Shown piece by piece: positions 21,681-35,600 of a stretch of 64,000 bases of DNA. The translations under genes were made by a program, and so were the position numbers. The stretch is from contig NC_090952.1 in assembly GCF_040807025.1 (NCBI RefSeq), positions 24,921,068 to 24,985,067 of the forward strand, written 5' to 3'. The notes below the pieces were generated by a model that made no database searches, was not told the DNA's origin, and worked only from the letters and a program-made list of their open reading frames with translations. How positions within the stretch are numbered: position 1 is the first letter of the stretch; every line of letters starts with the position of its first letter. The stretch is from Struthio camelus. Lineage: Eukaryota > Chordata > Aves > Struthioniformes > Struthionidae.

Positions 21681-24600
21681 TACGTCTTGGAAACCCACCA
21701 GCCATTTCTGAATGACGGAGGAACGACTTTTCCTCATTTTGCAGACTAGAAAAACAAGATGACTTTGTAAAATGATGCGCTCCCAGCTTATATTCAGACA
21801 TGAAATCTGCTCTTTGTATCTGTGAGCTTCTTGCATAGCAGGGACCCGTTCGGGGTTAGTCCCTGAGCACTGTAATACTAGAAGGCATGGCAGTACTACG
21901 CTGCGCTCAACACTCAGAGCAGTGAAGCTTCAACTCCTCGAACGTTTCCCCTGAAATAACCGCGGTGCCTGACTTATAACTAAATAACGGTCCCTTCAGG
22001 ACTCCCTCCTCCAGAACAAGAAAGGATTTGCTGCAGAACGGTGTAATTCACCTTCAAAAGCCAGGCTGAGGGCTAGTGCACTTTGCCAGCGTAGCTACAC
22101 TGGGCTCGGAGGCCCTGACCCCAGTGAGCACGTCCCAACGGCCCCCTGCTCACTCGGACAAGCCAGATGCTGCGGGGGATCTTTTGGCCTCCAGCTGAGA
22201 CCTGCTGTGGCACTGATGCTATTCTGCTCCTCAAGTACAAAATTTCAGCTTCTACGGTCAAAGCCGGATGAAAAAACAAAACCAAACAAAATACAAGACC
22301 TGGAAGAGCAATTGCTCTTCTTGAAGGGCTAACGGGACATTAGATGAAGAGCACATCTTTTCCCAAAGTTTCTATATAGCAAGCGCTCTGAACTCCTCTT
22401 CCACATAGCATACCTAAGAAAGGCCCTGTAAGTCTCATGACAAAGTTTGTACGTTCTGTTTTCAAGATAGTTTCCTTTTCCCTTATGGACAGCTTGCGCT
22501 TCAAGTAGGCACAGACGTTTCCATATGCAGACGAGTCAGGGCAAAGATTGCCCGTTCGTACGTGTTCAGTTCTTGGCAGGATCAAGGGCTTCCAAAGGGG
22601 ATGGTTTAGGGAACTGCACTTTGTTAGTATCGAAAGAACAGAACAGCGTTGGCAGACCAACAATTAACCTGAGCTATCTTTTGCAGTGACGCTGCAGAAT
22701 GATCTTTAAAGCATTTTAATGTGAAGTGTTTGGAGGCTAAGGTCATGATACCCAGTCCGCAATTTTCTATGATGTAACAATTTAATAATGTGCGAGGTGT
22801 CCCGGGGGAACTGTCACTGTTTGGGGACGCCTGCCTCGAATGCAATCCTCGCCCAAGCACTTTCCATTCCAAGGGAAATTAGTAATTTCCCAGCAATTTA
22901 GGCAGGGCTGCTGGGAACAGGGGTGGAAGTACATAACTAAACCAAACCTCTAGCAGCGGGGAGGGAGGGTTGCTTTTACGGTGGTGTTGAAGGCAGAATT
23001 TCGACCGGCTTGTAAAAGAGCAGGTATTTTCAAATGACAACTTTTGTATCCAGCCACAACACAGCAGATTCCATTTCACTAGATGAGCGGCGTAATTAGC
23101 TGCTTTCCCCTAAGCCACCCAGGACTGAAGGCAGTCATAAACCCGTACAAGGCGTATTTCTGCGTCCGGGTTATCTCTCCGCAGTCTGAGTTATCTCTCA
23201 GCTGCCAGTCGGTGACCTCTTAATGACTTGGCAAGCGTCCCATTGACTTAGTATGCCTAAGCACTGCCATTAACTCACTTCTGTGTGATTTCTCACGTTA
23301 ACAGTGTAAGCGTCACACACCGGACTTGGTGAAAAGGCCCTAAGCGCCCGACCCTCCTCGTAAGTACAACCCCCGTGCACCGGACGGGGTGCGGGGATCT
23401 GCAGACAGACTTGCCTCTCCCTCTGAACAAAGGAATTTCAGCAATGTGACTTTCTAAAGGTCGACGTGGGGCTATAAAAAACCTGGAGTTTGTCATGTTT
23501 CCCTCTAGGACTCATTCACATGGGCTAAATCACGCCGGGGCAACTGGCCGGTGAGCTAAGCCCTGAACCAAACCGCAGCAGAGATCGCTGCCGAAGGGGC
23601 ACGATGCTCTTTTTGCACGAGGCGAGTGTTACTTCGGTGCACCGTCTTCCAGCTCACCAGTTTCTCCTCTTGTCGCATAATCAAGCACTGAGCAATCCTA
23701 GCGGGCCTGTAGCTAAGGACAAACAAAAATAGAAGTTAGTGGGAGAAGGGAACACATGCTAGCTTCCCGTTGCATTATCAGAATTGGTTTCTCAGCCTTT
23801 TAGTAGATGTCGTGAATCTTCTGCCTGTTAAATAACTTGGGTTACATCTTCAGCTGCGATGCAAAAATAGGCACGTTAAAATTAACACTGGCCATTTTGT
23901 CTGCGGTTCTTAGGAGCACCTCATCTCACAGTTATTTAGTACAAAATTCCCGCAGATACCACTGTTCGCTTTCAGTAAAGCAGCCTTAGAACTAGAGGAT
24001 GCAAGAGCAACTAAATCAAGAGCTTTCCTCGGGAAGTAAGTCTGCACGGTGGTGGGAATACAGGGCAGGGAGACGTTTAGGGGTCCCCATGCGAAGGCTT
24101 GTGTCTGTTGGGGTGGAAGGACTCCACCACGTGTCAGAGCCGCTCAAAGCGCAAACAGCCGTGTAAGCCCCGTGGGCCAAAAATCCGAGTAGGTATTTTT
24201 GTGGTATTTCGTATTTTGCCCACGAGGGGGTGTGTTTAGGCCTTTTAATTGGTAAGAACTACAGAGAGTGTAATTTCAGTTCCTAACGATCTACGCTGGT
24301 AGCAATAAAGTTTCATTAGCTCACTCCGAAGTTGGTGCACCACCACCGAAGAGAGGCTGTTTTATCATTAGATGTTGAGCATGGCTTTTAACCGTATGCT
24401 GCTACTTGCAAATCATCTTCTTGAGGAGAGGGAAGGAAACAAAACTGTTCTTGAGGCTTTTTGAGAAAAGCAAATTTCAGATCACGCAGATTTTTTCCCC
24501 CTATCTTGCCCATGCACAGATTTTGACCTTCAGTGATGGTACTACTTCAGTTTTTATGCAGCACTCACGACCGACTGCAATGAGGTGGCTGAGGCGCGTG

Positions 24601-26448
24601 TGTCATTGAGTCCTGCTCGGTGAAAACAACTGTTTCTGACAGGTCAGACACTTCCTATTAACACTTAATGAAGATTTACATGATTTGCTTCTTACACATT
24701 TAGCAGATGCAGCCTGTGTGCTGTAAGACCATAAGGTGTTTAGGGAAGGGATTTTTTTTTTTCACTGTGTGTGTGGTATATTAAAAAATGAGACCGCAGA
24801 TGGGTACACGCAAAGCTGCTCCTGCTACACCCATGAGCTCCGCATCTAGACTATGCAGAACATCCTAAAAATCATCCCACAAAAAATGCATGTCTAGATC
24901 TGGAGGTCTGCAGGATGATGTAGTATATTTATATAGATAATTATATTAAAACAGAAGACAACTGATCATCTTGAGTGCAGTTATCGAGGACAAGGTCACA
25001 ACAGTTATTTCCAATCTTAGACTATCTTTCGGGTGACTTGTGAAATGCATAGCATGCATGATTACAAACATTAGCAACAACAGGGGCTTGGACTCAACAC
25101 GCACATATACGGGATGACAGGGGACTTGGTAACTTCAGTGCCATCTGTACCCAACCAAATTCCATCCCCGTGCACTGCGATGCGCTGCTACAACAGGCAG
25201 CTGCACTTCTCATTGCCGTGTAGTAGTCTCAGTTCATGGTGCTTCTCAGGGTCTTCTGACATCAAAGTAAAGCTTCACTGAAAGGGCCACACTTCTCATA
25301 TTACCAAAACCAAGGAAGGAAAGTACTGCATGAAAGCAAATTATTCAAGAGGGAAAAAGGAAAAATCCTGTAAGAAATCACACGAGAAAGATCAGCTAAG
25401 GGGAAAGGCCCCTGCAGCACCGTGAGCAGGTATTTCTGGTGCTTGTAATTGGAATAAGAGGTATTTGCATTTACGTCTCGGAGGGTAGGAGCTGCCCTGC
25501 CCCCCGCCTTCAGCAATGTATTTTCTGGTGCTCAGCGAAGCGTTCGTAGCTGTACGGTCAGACAGATGCTCCTAATGGAAAAGATACTGCAAATCTTCTC
25601 ATTAATGGATCTGCTGACTTACTGTAGACTGTACAAAAAGACTTTTAAGAACAGCTATTGCTCACTAAAGTAGCCAGAGGGGATCCTGCTTGCTTCTTTT
25701 CTATTCCAACATCAGATGCTGGAGTATTTTGAGCTGTCTCTAGCTCCTTCAGAGTGATGCTTCAGATAAACCCCTTCCTTTAGCACTGACAGAGCGGTGT
25801 CTGCCTTTTGACCTAACTAGGAATATATGTTTTACTTGCTTTGCCTTCAAAACGGGCCAGATGGTGCCACTTTGGTATGAATCTTGAAATCTGGTTATCT
25901 GGAGATTGTTTCAACTCCCTGTGCGAAGCTGTGGACATTTGCAGCTCTTGAAGAAGAAACACAACATCAGGCAGGAATAGACCATGCAGCGATACAAAAA
26001 AGTCAGGGGGGAATAAATTGAAGAGTCATCAAGGAGATGGCACGGGGGTCATGTGAGTGGTGAAATAAGAGCGCATGTGTTATCTTAGTACCTCACGCTT
26101 ATCGGAGGAGTGAGCTACTCATGATGAAGCACAGTAAGATCATTACGAAAGCGCTGGTGTTTGATTGCTTAAAGCAAGAAGGTCTCTAAACAATATGAAG
26201 AAAGGTCAACGCTGACATCTCAGGGGGCTTCCGTTTCTCATAGCAAAAGGCAACCCAGGCTGACAAAGCTCTGCTCCGTGTTCAACTCCATCATTTAATT
26301 CAGGAATGCTGCGAGTGTCAGGGGTATCTCCACGTATGGCAATCTTTGAAATCACCACTTAGCCTTAGGTGCCCGTATCTTGCACTGCCAGGCAGAGGTC
26401 TACAAGCCTGCTGTAGGTGTCAACGGGACATTACACCTCATTACGCAG

Positions 26449-26451
<3 letters not shown>
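21681..26451. other. intergenic region between the two genes, left part
   Basis: Unique-looking sequence of average composition with no long open frame, no recognised mobile element and no RNA gene that I could identify. It separates the divergent UIF-like and LRCH2 promoters and may contain regulatory elements. Confidence 0.45.
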
Positions 26452-26498
<47 letters not shown>

Positions 26499-26512
26499 AT
26501 ACACACACACAT
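26452..26512. repeat. (CA)n microsatellite
   Basis: About 21 uninterrupted CA dinucleotides followed by CATACACATA interruptions and five more CA repeats. Likely length-polymorphic. Confidence 0.97.
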
Positions 26513-28999
26513 CCCCCGGGCTGTGTCTCTGCTTTCTTCCCACGCTTTCATGCTTTTATCACAGATACTTGCCCAGGCCACTGAACTGACTCAAGGCTTA
26601 TGAGTGGTGAATGTGCTAGCTGCAAGCGTGGCTCAGCCTAACTACACTGACAACATTGTCAGAGAAAAGTTTGTGAATAACCACATCTTGCAACCCATGT
26701 TGAAAGCTAGATAGATCAAAGCTTTATCTAGATGTCATCCCTCTAGGGCATTAATACCTTGCCTCTTATGGTCTTGGGGTACAGTTTGTTGATGTCATAT
26801 CTTATATGAGTTTTTATCTCATCTAGAGCGGATGTGGGTAACCACAAGTCTTTCAGAGGGGAAGCTATTTATGGGAGTGGGGGCTTTTTGGTGGTTTTCA
26901 GTATCCTGAAACATAGACACTGTCACTGGCACAGCAGCAGGAAAATGTTTGTCTTGTGCAGCTTCAAGTATAGCACCTGAGTGTTTCCATCCATTTCTGT
27001 ATCCATCTCAGCTGCCTTAAGAAAATGCTCTTTTCTCTGCTTTACAGAGAAAACTAAGGGATGGCACAGCTATGACTTAGTACTTGTTGTGACAAGAAGT
27101 TTGTCTCTGGGAGCCCTTCACCTCTAAGCTGGTGACTCTGGTTTTGCTTGTTACTGGCTCTTAGTGAAAAAGAAAGGGAAGGATGGGAAAGAACCGTTAA
27201 AAGACCGTGAAAGCCAGAATAAGGGAAATGAATTAGACTTTAGCATTCCAGATATCTGCTCTGATTTGGTAGCTCTAAACAACCCCACAGATAAATCTGC
27301 ATGTTGCCATGCCATGAGAGCGTGCAATCAATTTCCAAGCTCGTGCTTGGAGCTCTCAAGCTCCAAGCAGGCAGGAATTTGCTCAAGATAGAGATTGCAA
27401 GTTGGGGATTGTTGGTTAGCTGTTAGAAGAAGTCTCAGTCATTCCTTCTAGCCTATTTTATCAGACACTGGAATGCATTTGAAGGTGCAAGCCAGTGAGC
27501 GTGTGCCTGCAGTGCCTGAGACGAAACCATGGCTGCAGGCCACTTAATCATACGCATTTGGCCCACGTCAGGCTAAGTTTATCCAACTTCCACCTTCTCT
27601 AGCTGCAAACCAGACCCAGGGCAGTGCTCAGCAGCGGTTTGCACAGGTTTTTCCGAGGCTCCTGCCGTAAATCTAGGGAACAATTCACTTGTTCAGGGTA
27701 ATGGACTGCTCCTTCCTGCTAGAGCCAGAGGAGAGGTGTTGGCCCCGGCGGATTTATTGGTAGATATTCACCCGTAAGCTTTAATCCCACGGTCCACAAA
27801 AGTATGCACAATTAATGTTAAAATGAAGCAGAGAGCCACAACAGTTGCTGGTGACAATGGAAGCCCTTTCCCTGCCGCACACACATTTTGCGCCTTGGCC
27901 TCTTTGGCAGGAAAGACGATCTGCAAAGACACAGTGACCCCACAGCCCACACAGTCCTGCTAAAGCACCAGAGCATTAAAGCCTTCACTCTTCAGTACCT
28001 CTTGCAGATCCTGGCTAATTCTGTACTGTTGAATTTCGGCCAGATATCGCCCACAGAATATTATGGGGCTGTTCCTCTTTTGACTAATAATGGCTCAGCT
28101 GTCTCACGCTGACACAGTGCTGACTGAGGGCTAGTCTTTCTCATACTGCTTGTAGAAGGAATTTCCCTTAGATCCCCACATTAGTCATGATGTATGCCAA
28201 AAAAAAAAAAAAAGCCATTTAAGGAACTTTAGGAGGATCAAAGCACAAAAGCAGATTCTGCTTATCGAACCTGCAGCAATTGCTTTGAAAATGTGGGTCT
28301 GTGGGCTTTTCTTTGGCATTTCCTAATTATGGCTTCAGAGTAATTTCTGACAGATAAATATGCAGCACCTAACAAGTGCAGATTACATGGTAATAGCGAT
28401 AATTATTCATCCATACAGTATTCCAGCCATTGCGTAGCATTTCATTAATGTAGCGAGGCCCAGGATATTGCAACCAGCTTTGGATTTGTTTCTCCGTTCT
28501 GCGCTCACACTGTGAGTCAGGAGCATTAGTATCTTTGAGGCTTTGTGTTTTTGCCTTAACTCATTTTGTTTTTTCCTTAACTCATTTTAGGGCGATAACC
28601 TTACTTCTTTTTGCTTTTGTTCTGCCAGGTGAGATTTCTCCCCGGGTTGTTTTTTTTTCATGCCACTAAGCCAGCTTTGCAGCTACGTGCTACTCACGAC
28701 CAGAATGGAGCACGGAGGCAACGCTCAGACGTGTTGGTTCACATAATTTTTTAACTGGACAAAACTATCCATCATGTGTGTTGCTACAGACACGGGGGTA
28801 AACCTCAACTGTGCCAAAGGGCTCATTATGAGTGAAAACACCTTAATTCCTACGCTGCTGATAGGCAAGAACGCTCCGTGACCCGAAAGCAATGCTGTTT
28901 CGCTGAACGATGACTGAACAAACGTTTTCCGTGCCCCACGCACGTTGCTGCCGTCCCCTCCGCAGCAGCCCCCGCTGTAAAGCACGGCGCACGGCTCCC
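26513..28999. other. intergenic region, right part
   Basis: Average-composition DNA with an A homopolymer at about 28199-28213. The segment around 28240-28450 is AT-rich and complex, and might be a conserved noncoding element. No exon or recognised transposon was found. Confidence 0.4.
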
Positions 29000-29327
29000 C
29001 GCAGCGGGGCCGCCCCGCGAGCGCGCGCCTCCCCGGGCCCGCGCGCGCGCCGCCGGCCGCCCCGCCCCCCAGGAGCGCGCGCGCCCCTCACTGGCGAAGG
29101 AGGCCCCGCCCCCTCGCTCCCCGCCGCCGCGGATTGGTGAGGGGCGCGGCGAGGGCCCGCCCCCTCCCCCCCGCCACCCTCCCCGCCCTCCGCGTCTCGC
29201 TCCTCCAGACCCCCCCGCCCCGCTCCCCAGCCCCCCGCCGGCCCGGCGGCGCCTGCGCAGTGGCGGGGTGGCGGCGGGGCGGCCGCCGGGCTGTTGTTAT
29301 TGTGGGGCTGGTCTGCGCCGCGCGAAG
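29000..29327 (+). promoter_or_regulatory. LRCH2: LRCH2 CpG-island promoter and 5' UTR
   Basis: Very CpG-rich. It contains GC boxes (CCGCCCCC near 29049, 29106 and 29159), an inverted CCAAT box (ATTGG, 29133-29137), an NRF1-like GCCTGCGCAG at 29251-29260, and AAGATGGCGGC (a YY1-type initiator motif) at 29325-29335 overlapping the start codon. No TATA box is seen. This composition is typical of a broad, TATA-less vertebrate promoter. Confidence 0.75.
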
Positions 29328-29604
29328 ATGGCGGCCGGGCAGGGGGGCGGCGGAGGCGGCGGCAACGGCAACGGCGGCAACGGCAACGGCGGGCCGGGGG
29401 GGCTGGGGATCCCCGCTCACCTCACCCTCTCCTTCTCGGCCGGGCCGCACTGGGGCGCGGCCACCCTGCCTCAGCCGCACACGGTGCGCAGCTTGGACCG
29501 GGCCCTGGAGGAGGCGGGCAGCTCGGGCATCCTCTGCCTCAGCGGCAGGAAGCTCCGCGACTTCCCCGGCAGCGGCTACGACCTCAGCGACACCACGCAA
29601 GCAG
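29328..29604 (+). CDS. LRCH2: LRCH2 coding exon 1
   Basis: Starts MAAGQGGGGGGGNGNGG and ends with SGRKLRDFPGSGYDLSDTTQA. The donor is GCAG|gtgggg, phase 1. The N-terminal Gly-rich tract varies between species, whereas the HTVRSLDRALEEAG block is nearly invariant in LRCH2. Confidence 0.95.
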
Positions 29605-32600
29605 GTGGGGGCGGCGGGGGGTCCGGCCGAGGGCGGGGGGCTGGCGGGGGTGAGGGGGAGAGGGATCCCCGCTGTGGTGGCGGTTAGGGCCGGGCAGTGC
29701 GGGGGCTGCTGTGGGGGCTGCGAGGGGCGTCCCTGTGGTGGCAGTGGGGGGGGTCGCTGGGGTGACAGTGGGAGGTGCAGTGGGGGGGTCGCTGGGGTGG
29801 CAATGGGGGGTGCAATGGGGGAGGTCGCTGGGGTGGCAATGGGGGGATGGAGTGGGGGGTCGCTGGGGTGGCAGTGGGAGGTGCAGTGGGGGGGTCGCTG
29901 GGGTGGCAATGGGGGGATGGAGTGGGGGGTCGCTGGGGTGGCAGTGGGAGGTGCAGTGGGGGGGTCACTGGGGTGGCAATGGGGGGATGGAGTGGGGGGT
30001 CGCTGGGGTGGCAGTGGGGGGGTGCAATGGGGGAGGTCGCTGGGGTGGCAGTGGGGGGTGCAATGGGGGAGGTCGCTGGGGTGGCAGTGGGGGGTGCAAT
30101 GGGGGAGGTCGCTGGGGTGGCAGTGGGGGGGGTGCAGTGGGGGGCTGCTGGGGTGGCATTGGCGGGAATGCAGTGGGGGAGGCTGCTGGGGTGGCATTGG
30201 GGGGGTGCAGTGGTGGGAGGTCGCTGGGGTGGCAGTGGGGGGTGCAATGGGGAGGTGGTTGTGTGGCTATGGGGGAATGCAGTGGAGGAGGTGGGGGATG
30301 CAGTGGGGGAGGTCGTTGGGGTGGCAGTGGGGGGGTGCAGTGGGGGATGTGGTTGGGGTGGCTATGGGGGAATGCAGTGGAGGAGGTGGGGGGTGCAGTG
30401 GGGGGGGGTCGCTGGGGTGGGAGTAGCGGGATGCAGTGGGGAGGTGTAGGAGTTGCTGCTGTGTGAGGGCAGTGGAGGGTAGTGGGTCGGCTCCAGGCTT
30501 GTGATTAGCGTGGGCTGCACGGTGAGGGGGCTTCTGCTGCCTGCATGGTGGGGGGGGGCTGGGGGATGTGGGCTGTGCAGTGGTGGGGTGCACGCCTGCG
30601 TGCAGGGGCAGGGGGGGGTTGTGTCTGAGATGTGGGGGGAGTGGGGAAGAGGGCATTCCTGCTCCGTGGGTGTGTGATGGCAGTGAGGGGATCCCGCTGC
30701 GTGCAGGAAGAGGTGGGGGTGCAAGGGGAGAGGGTACCCCGCTGCGTGCACCTGCGTGATGGAGGAGCGCTGCCGCTGTGTGCGGATGCAAAGGCAGGGG
30801 CTCTGCGGGGAGAGGGACTCCTGCTCGATATTATTCGCCTGTGCATGTGCACGCGCACGCAGCGGAGGTGTTGTGCTGAATGCATGTGTGCAGAGAAAGG
30901 GGTGTACGGTGGGAGGGTTATTGTGCTCTCTGCATGCGTGTGTATGCAGTGGGGAGGGGCGCTTGTGCTGGGTGTGAGCGCGCCTGTGCTGTGGCGGTTG
31001 TGCTGCCTGTGTGTGCAGTGAGGACAGCGGTTCCTGTCTGTGTGTGCATGCGTGAGGGGGCAGGTGCGGTGATAGAGGCTGCGCTTGCTGTGTTGTGTGC
31101 GCAAGGGGGGGGGGATGTTCGTGGGCTTGTATTCTGTGCGTCCCTCTCTGCATGCTTTGAGGATGAGGACTTGTGCTTCTTGTGGATGCATGCGTTGCCA
31201 GGAGGAGCATGTGCAAGATGAGGGGAGCGATTTAGCTCTCTGTCTGAGAAATATGAGCTCCAGGCTGCAGTTCGTCCGTACCATCGAGGGCGTCTAAACC
31301 CTTGCTGTGTGTGTGGCTTTGTTACCTGGGATAATCCAGTCGGCCCTTCTTCCTAGCCCATCAAGATGATGATTACAAGTGCGGGGAGAGGAGTATGCAC
31401 ACATGTAGCAGTGTGCATGTCAGAGCTTAATGTATTCGGTATCTTCGTAAATACTACAGCTATCATCCATGGAAGCCTGGATTTACCCAGGCTTTTAGGC
31501 GAAGTAAATTTGGAAGCGTTTTTCTATATCGTCAGTAGGAAAACAAAACTATGTTTTTCGTAGGGGTTTTCTTATATTTTGGCTGATCTGTGGTGTACTT
31601 CTGGATTTATTTGCTGCTGCGGTACTTGCTGAAAATGGGTCATATTGAGTAATATGCTAGAACAAAATATTGATCTAACATCTAACATCTTTTGTTGCAA
31701 AGTAGTAGTGATTTTCCAGAATGTTTTTGAGTGAATTAACTCTGGAGGATGTTTGTGTTTTGGACTTTCTTTTTCAAATGGGTTGCAGATAGCTGGCTTA
31801 TTGTATTCACTGTGAGACTGCCTATTTTGGTACCTTTTCCATCTCTGACAATCCTGTACTCCTGGTGTCTATCAAATATTCATTCTGTTGCTCTTTGTGG
31901 GCTGCATTTTGTGCAGAGGATTGAATAATGATATACTGATTCTTCTGTGACGTAATAGGCTGTGCAGGGTGTAGAATTTGTGAAAGACTGATTTTAAAAT
32001 CCAATTTCTATATCCAGTACCAAGTCTGCTAATGATTTGTAGGTTATTAGCCTCTTCTTCCTGACACACAATGCATCTGTATGTGATGATGAGCAAAGAC
32101 AGGTAAAAATGTGTTAATTATAATGGAAGCACCAGCTTAAATTTAAAAGAGCATTCATTAAATAATAGCTCTATTTCCTTGTAAGAGCACAAAAATGTAT
32201 TCAACAACATAGTAGGCAATTTCTACATATAAACATTCAATAACTAAGGCGTTAAAAATGAAGCGTTTTATATAGGGAATCTATTATTAAAAAGACCTTT
32301 TCTGCCATCCTGAAGCAAATTCATCAAGAATCCATATTTTGTGTTTGTATTTTGCATTTTAGGTTCAATTTGATTTTTTTATTTGTTTTGAATTTTAACG
32401 TATTTGAGTAAGAGGTGTCTACAGTGATCTTGTCTTTATCTTTTATAATGTAGTAGAGCGCAGTCACCACCATCAGGATCAAGCATGAAAGATGTTGTGT
32501 GAAAATATTTAAAGACAATCTCTGACAAAAATAGCCATATTGCTTCTTACTCTGAAAGCACTTACTTGAATAGATAAGTGAACGCAAGTAGATTATTCAC

Positions 32601-35600
32601 ATAAGAATGCTGATTTAATGTAGCACTGGTTTAAGAATTAACCCTATGAAATATGAATGTTAGATGTCTTTCTAAAACTTCCTTGTAAACAATAGCTTTG
32701 TAATCTTTATTTGGACTTCACCTGTAGAATTTTTTGATGAGTGGGTAAATGGTATTCTGCTGAAGAATCAATGATTTCCTTTGCTAACTATCAGTATGGT
32801 ATGGAGCTTGATCTAGAATCCACTACTGCTTCAGAGGCAATCATCAATTTTTTAATATGCTTGTTGTATCAGTTACTGCTGTTTGACATTGCAATGTACC
32901 CGTGAATAAGGCAAAATCAGAGTCTCTGTCAGAGATGTAGGCCGAGGCATGGTGGAGGGGGGAGGAGGAGCTTCCGTCAAAAGTGTTTGCTGTTTCGTTT
33001 TTAGATGCACTGTTCTTCAGTTAGTGATTCTCTGAAATTTGGATCTGTGGTACCTGAAACAAGCATTTAAAAAAAAAAAAACCCAAACGTATCAGGACGT
33101 AAAAAATTTCTTTTCTGTATCACAGACCTTTATGAATTAGGATATATAGTGTCACTGTAAAACCAGAGTATTCTGCCTTAATATCAGTAAAACGCATCCT
33201 AAAAATGACTTTCTGTTGCTGAAGTAGAATTACTGCAGATCTGGGTAGTTCCTTTTTTGTGTGTGGGTTTTTTTTTTTTTTTTTCCTTTGGCAACTACTG
33301 CTGGTTTACCATCAAAAATACCCTCTTAGATCATTTTTTGTGAGGTCTGGCCATATTTTATATCTGACTTACGCAATGGCTTGCCAGTTCTTAATTTGTC
33401 AATGGTGAAACACATTTTGTCCATCTTAAGTTTATATAACAAAACTTATTTGCTGAGCTAAGAGAGTAATGATAGTATCTTTCTGTTTAAGTCTGACCTA
33501 TGTTTGTCACATCTCTTGTCAAATTTGAATTTTCGTTTCAGTTTCTTGAGAGTTTAAAAAAAAAACAAAACAAAACTTGATCTTCTTCTTCCCTAAATTT
33601 GTCATCTGGCTATTCAGACAAGTCTTCTGCTGCTAAGTGACTTCTGGAAAAAAATTCATAGGTCACGAAATAGTAAAAGATGTATTGAGTTGTATCAAGA
33701 AGTATATGAGTATTCCATTCATTTTATTGATGTGTGTAATTTTGCTGCTCACCCTGCGGGCAACGTTAAACCCCGTGGCAATTAAGTAAATGAGCATAGC
33801 ACATCAATATAATCACTCAGTATTTAGCTAAGAGTTGTGTTTTCCAGTTTTATTAGGTAGGTACGTGGGCTTTACTGCCTTGTTGACCCAAGACAACTTA
33901 CGCTTTTAGCAATTTCCCTTCTCTTTTGTGAGCACTCTTTGAAATGTGAATTTAGTAGATATGAACAATATTAGACTGACAGCTCAAACCATTGCTTTAC
34001 TCAGGATACGTACAGTGGTGTCATCAGGCTTGCTTGCTTACGATTTGTCACAACAGACTTAATCTCCAATTTTTAATTCTGGGGGAACTTACAAGCAATT
34101 GCAAGTAGGTGAAGAATTGCCTATAGATGTATTAACTTTAGAATTTCTCCTTTCTCACCACCTGCTACCTTTCTTTATAGCTGAGGAGTAATACCAATGT
34201 TATTCCCTATAAGACTTCGGAATGAGCCGTCCTGTCAGGGCTAATAACAATTTTAGCCCCACAGGCGCAGAATTCCCACGTTCAGATTCCTGGCTGTGTC
34301 TGCTGGGGGAGAGACGTGATTGTGGTTTAAGATAGTGTTGTCTAGCATTACTTACATGACTTCATTGATTTTTACATTATGTTTCTAGCCCTTCTTAGGT
34401 ATCTAGTCATTCATGTGATTACAGGTTAAAAGACCCTCCCAAACCTACAGCTTAGTACTGAGCATGAATTGCATGAGAATGTTGATTTGTACTGCTGTTG
34501 TGCTGGATATAGAACATACGCTTCTAAACCAATTGTATTTTCTTGTATGGTTAGTCATTTTTGTTGATGATAGCGATTTTGATTGATGAGATGACAAATA
34601 ATTGACTGAATAGCAACACTAAACTAAATTTTCAGCATAGAAATAACATACATGTGTGATGTTTGACATAAGTCTAGTTTACATTCTAGAAATAACCTGT
34701 TGAAAAAACATGTACATTTTTTCAGTAGCAACTTCAGATTTGAACAAAAAGAGAAACTCGGATTATGCAGAGTTTTTGGAGTGTGCTTATGTTCAGAAAT
34801 GCATCAGATGCAAAATCTGGAAATGACACGATGTATAAGCAAGCAGCTGGGGAAATTCCTCAGTGGTTTGTTAGCCTGTGGAGTGTTTTGGTAAGGGAAA
34901 ATGAGCTATCAGATACGTTGTCTGAGGCTTTCTTGTTGAGGGCCAGTAATGTAACCTGCTTTAATTCTGTGTGTGATTTGTCACAGCAAAGTATATTTGT
35001 AGTATGTGGAGTAGTGTATTTGCTTTATCCCTTAGGGACTGAATATAAGCCTTCAGTTAGCTTTCTGTACTGTGCTAAATTTCTAACCTACATTTATACT
35101 AATGATTTGAACTAAAGCGTCTCTCATCATTGTCTTTTTGTCCCTCTTCAAACTTTTATTTTCCAAATAAAGTGTCCGTTTAGAATGATACTCCAGAATT
35201 GTACTAAACTTCTGAAGTCTTGTTTTTATTTAAGAAAAATCTCTCTCTGTTCTCAGTGTTTTAAACATACCTCTTGGAAATCTGAAACAAATATCCTATT
35301 GTGCTGTTCCTTGCATATTAATCCAAATCAGAATGTCTTCAAATTATAATAACTATACGTGTATATAAACAAATATGTTTGGTAGAACATTAAAGTGAAG
35401 AACATGGAATTTTCATTCAGAATTAGGTTGTATACATATAGTTCCCAAACCTTGTTTGTCGTGCGCTTTCGTTGGTGATAATGGCAACTCTCAACTCTTG
35501 ACTACACAGCAGTTAGGTGTCCGTACAGTTGTGCTTCCCAGAGAGAAGAGAAGTTCCTGTCCTCTCTCTTTCTCTCTCTCTCCCCCCTCCCTCTCTCCCT

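Noticed and set aside
19530-21749. 739-codon plus-strand frame rich in Pro, His and Thr, with similar frames of 538, 429 and 387 codons on both strands
   Set aside because: It lies entirely in the C-rich minisatellite, is open in several frames and on both strands, and lacks any domain. Openness follows from a unit lacking stop codons.
29268-29327. In-frame N-terminal extension of LRCH2 from a GTG codon
   Set aside because: GTG is not a credible vertebrate start here. The ATG at 29328 has a suitable context and gives an N-terminus like other LRCH2 proteins.
29088-30426. Frames of 430 (plus) and 369 (minus) codons across the LRCH2 promoter, exon 1 and the G-rich array
   Set aside because: The plus-strand frame is a different frame from LRCH2 exon 1 and runs into the repeat; the minus frame is a Pro/His-rich repeat product. 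Only the exon 1 frame from 29328 is supported.
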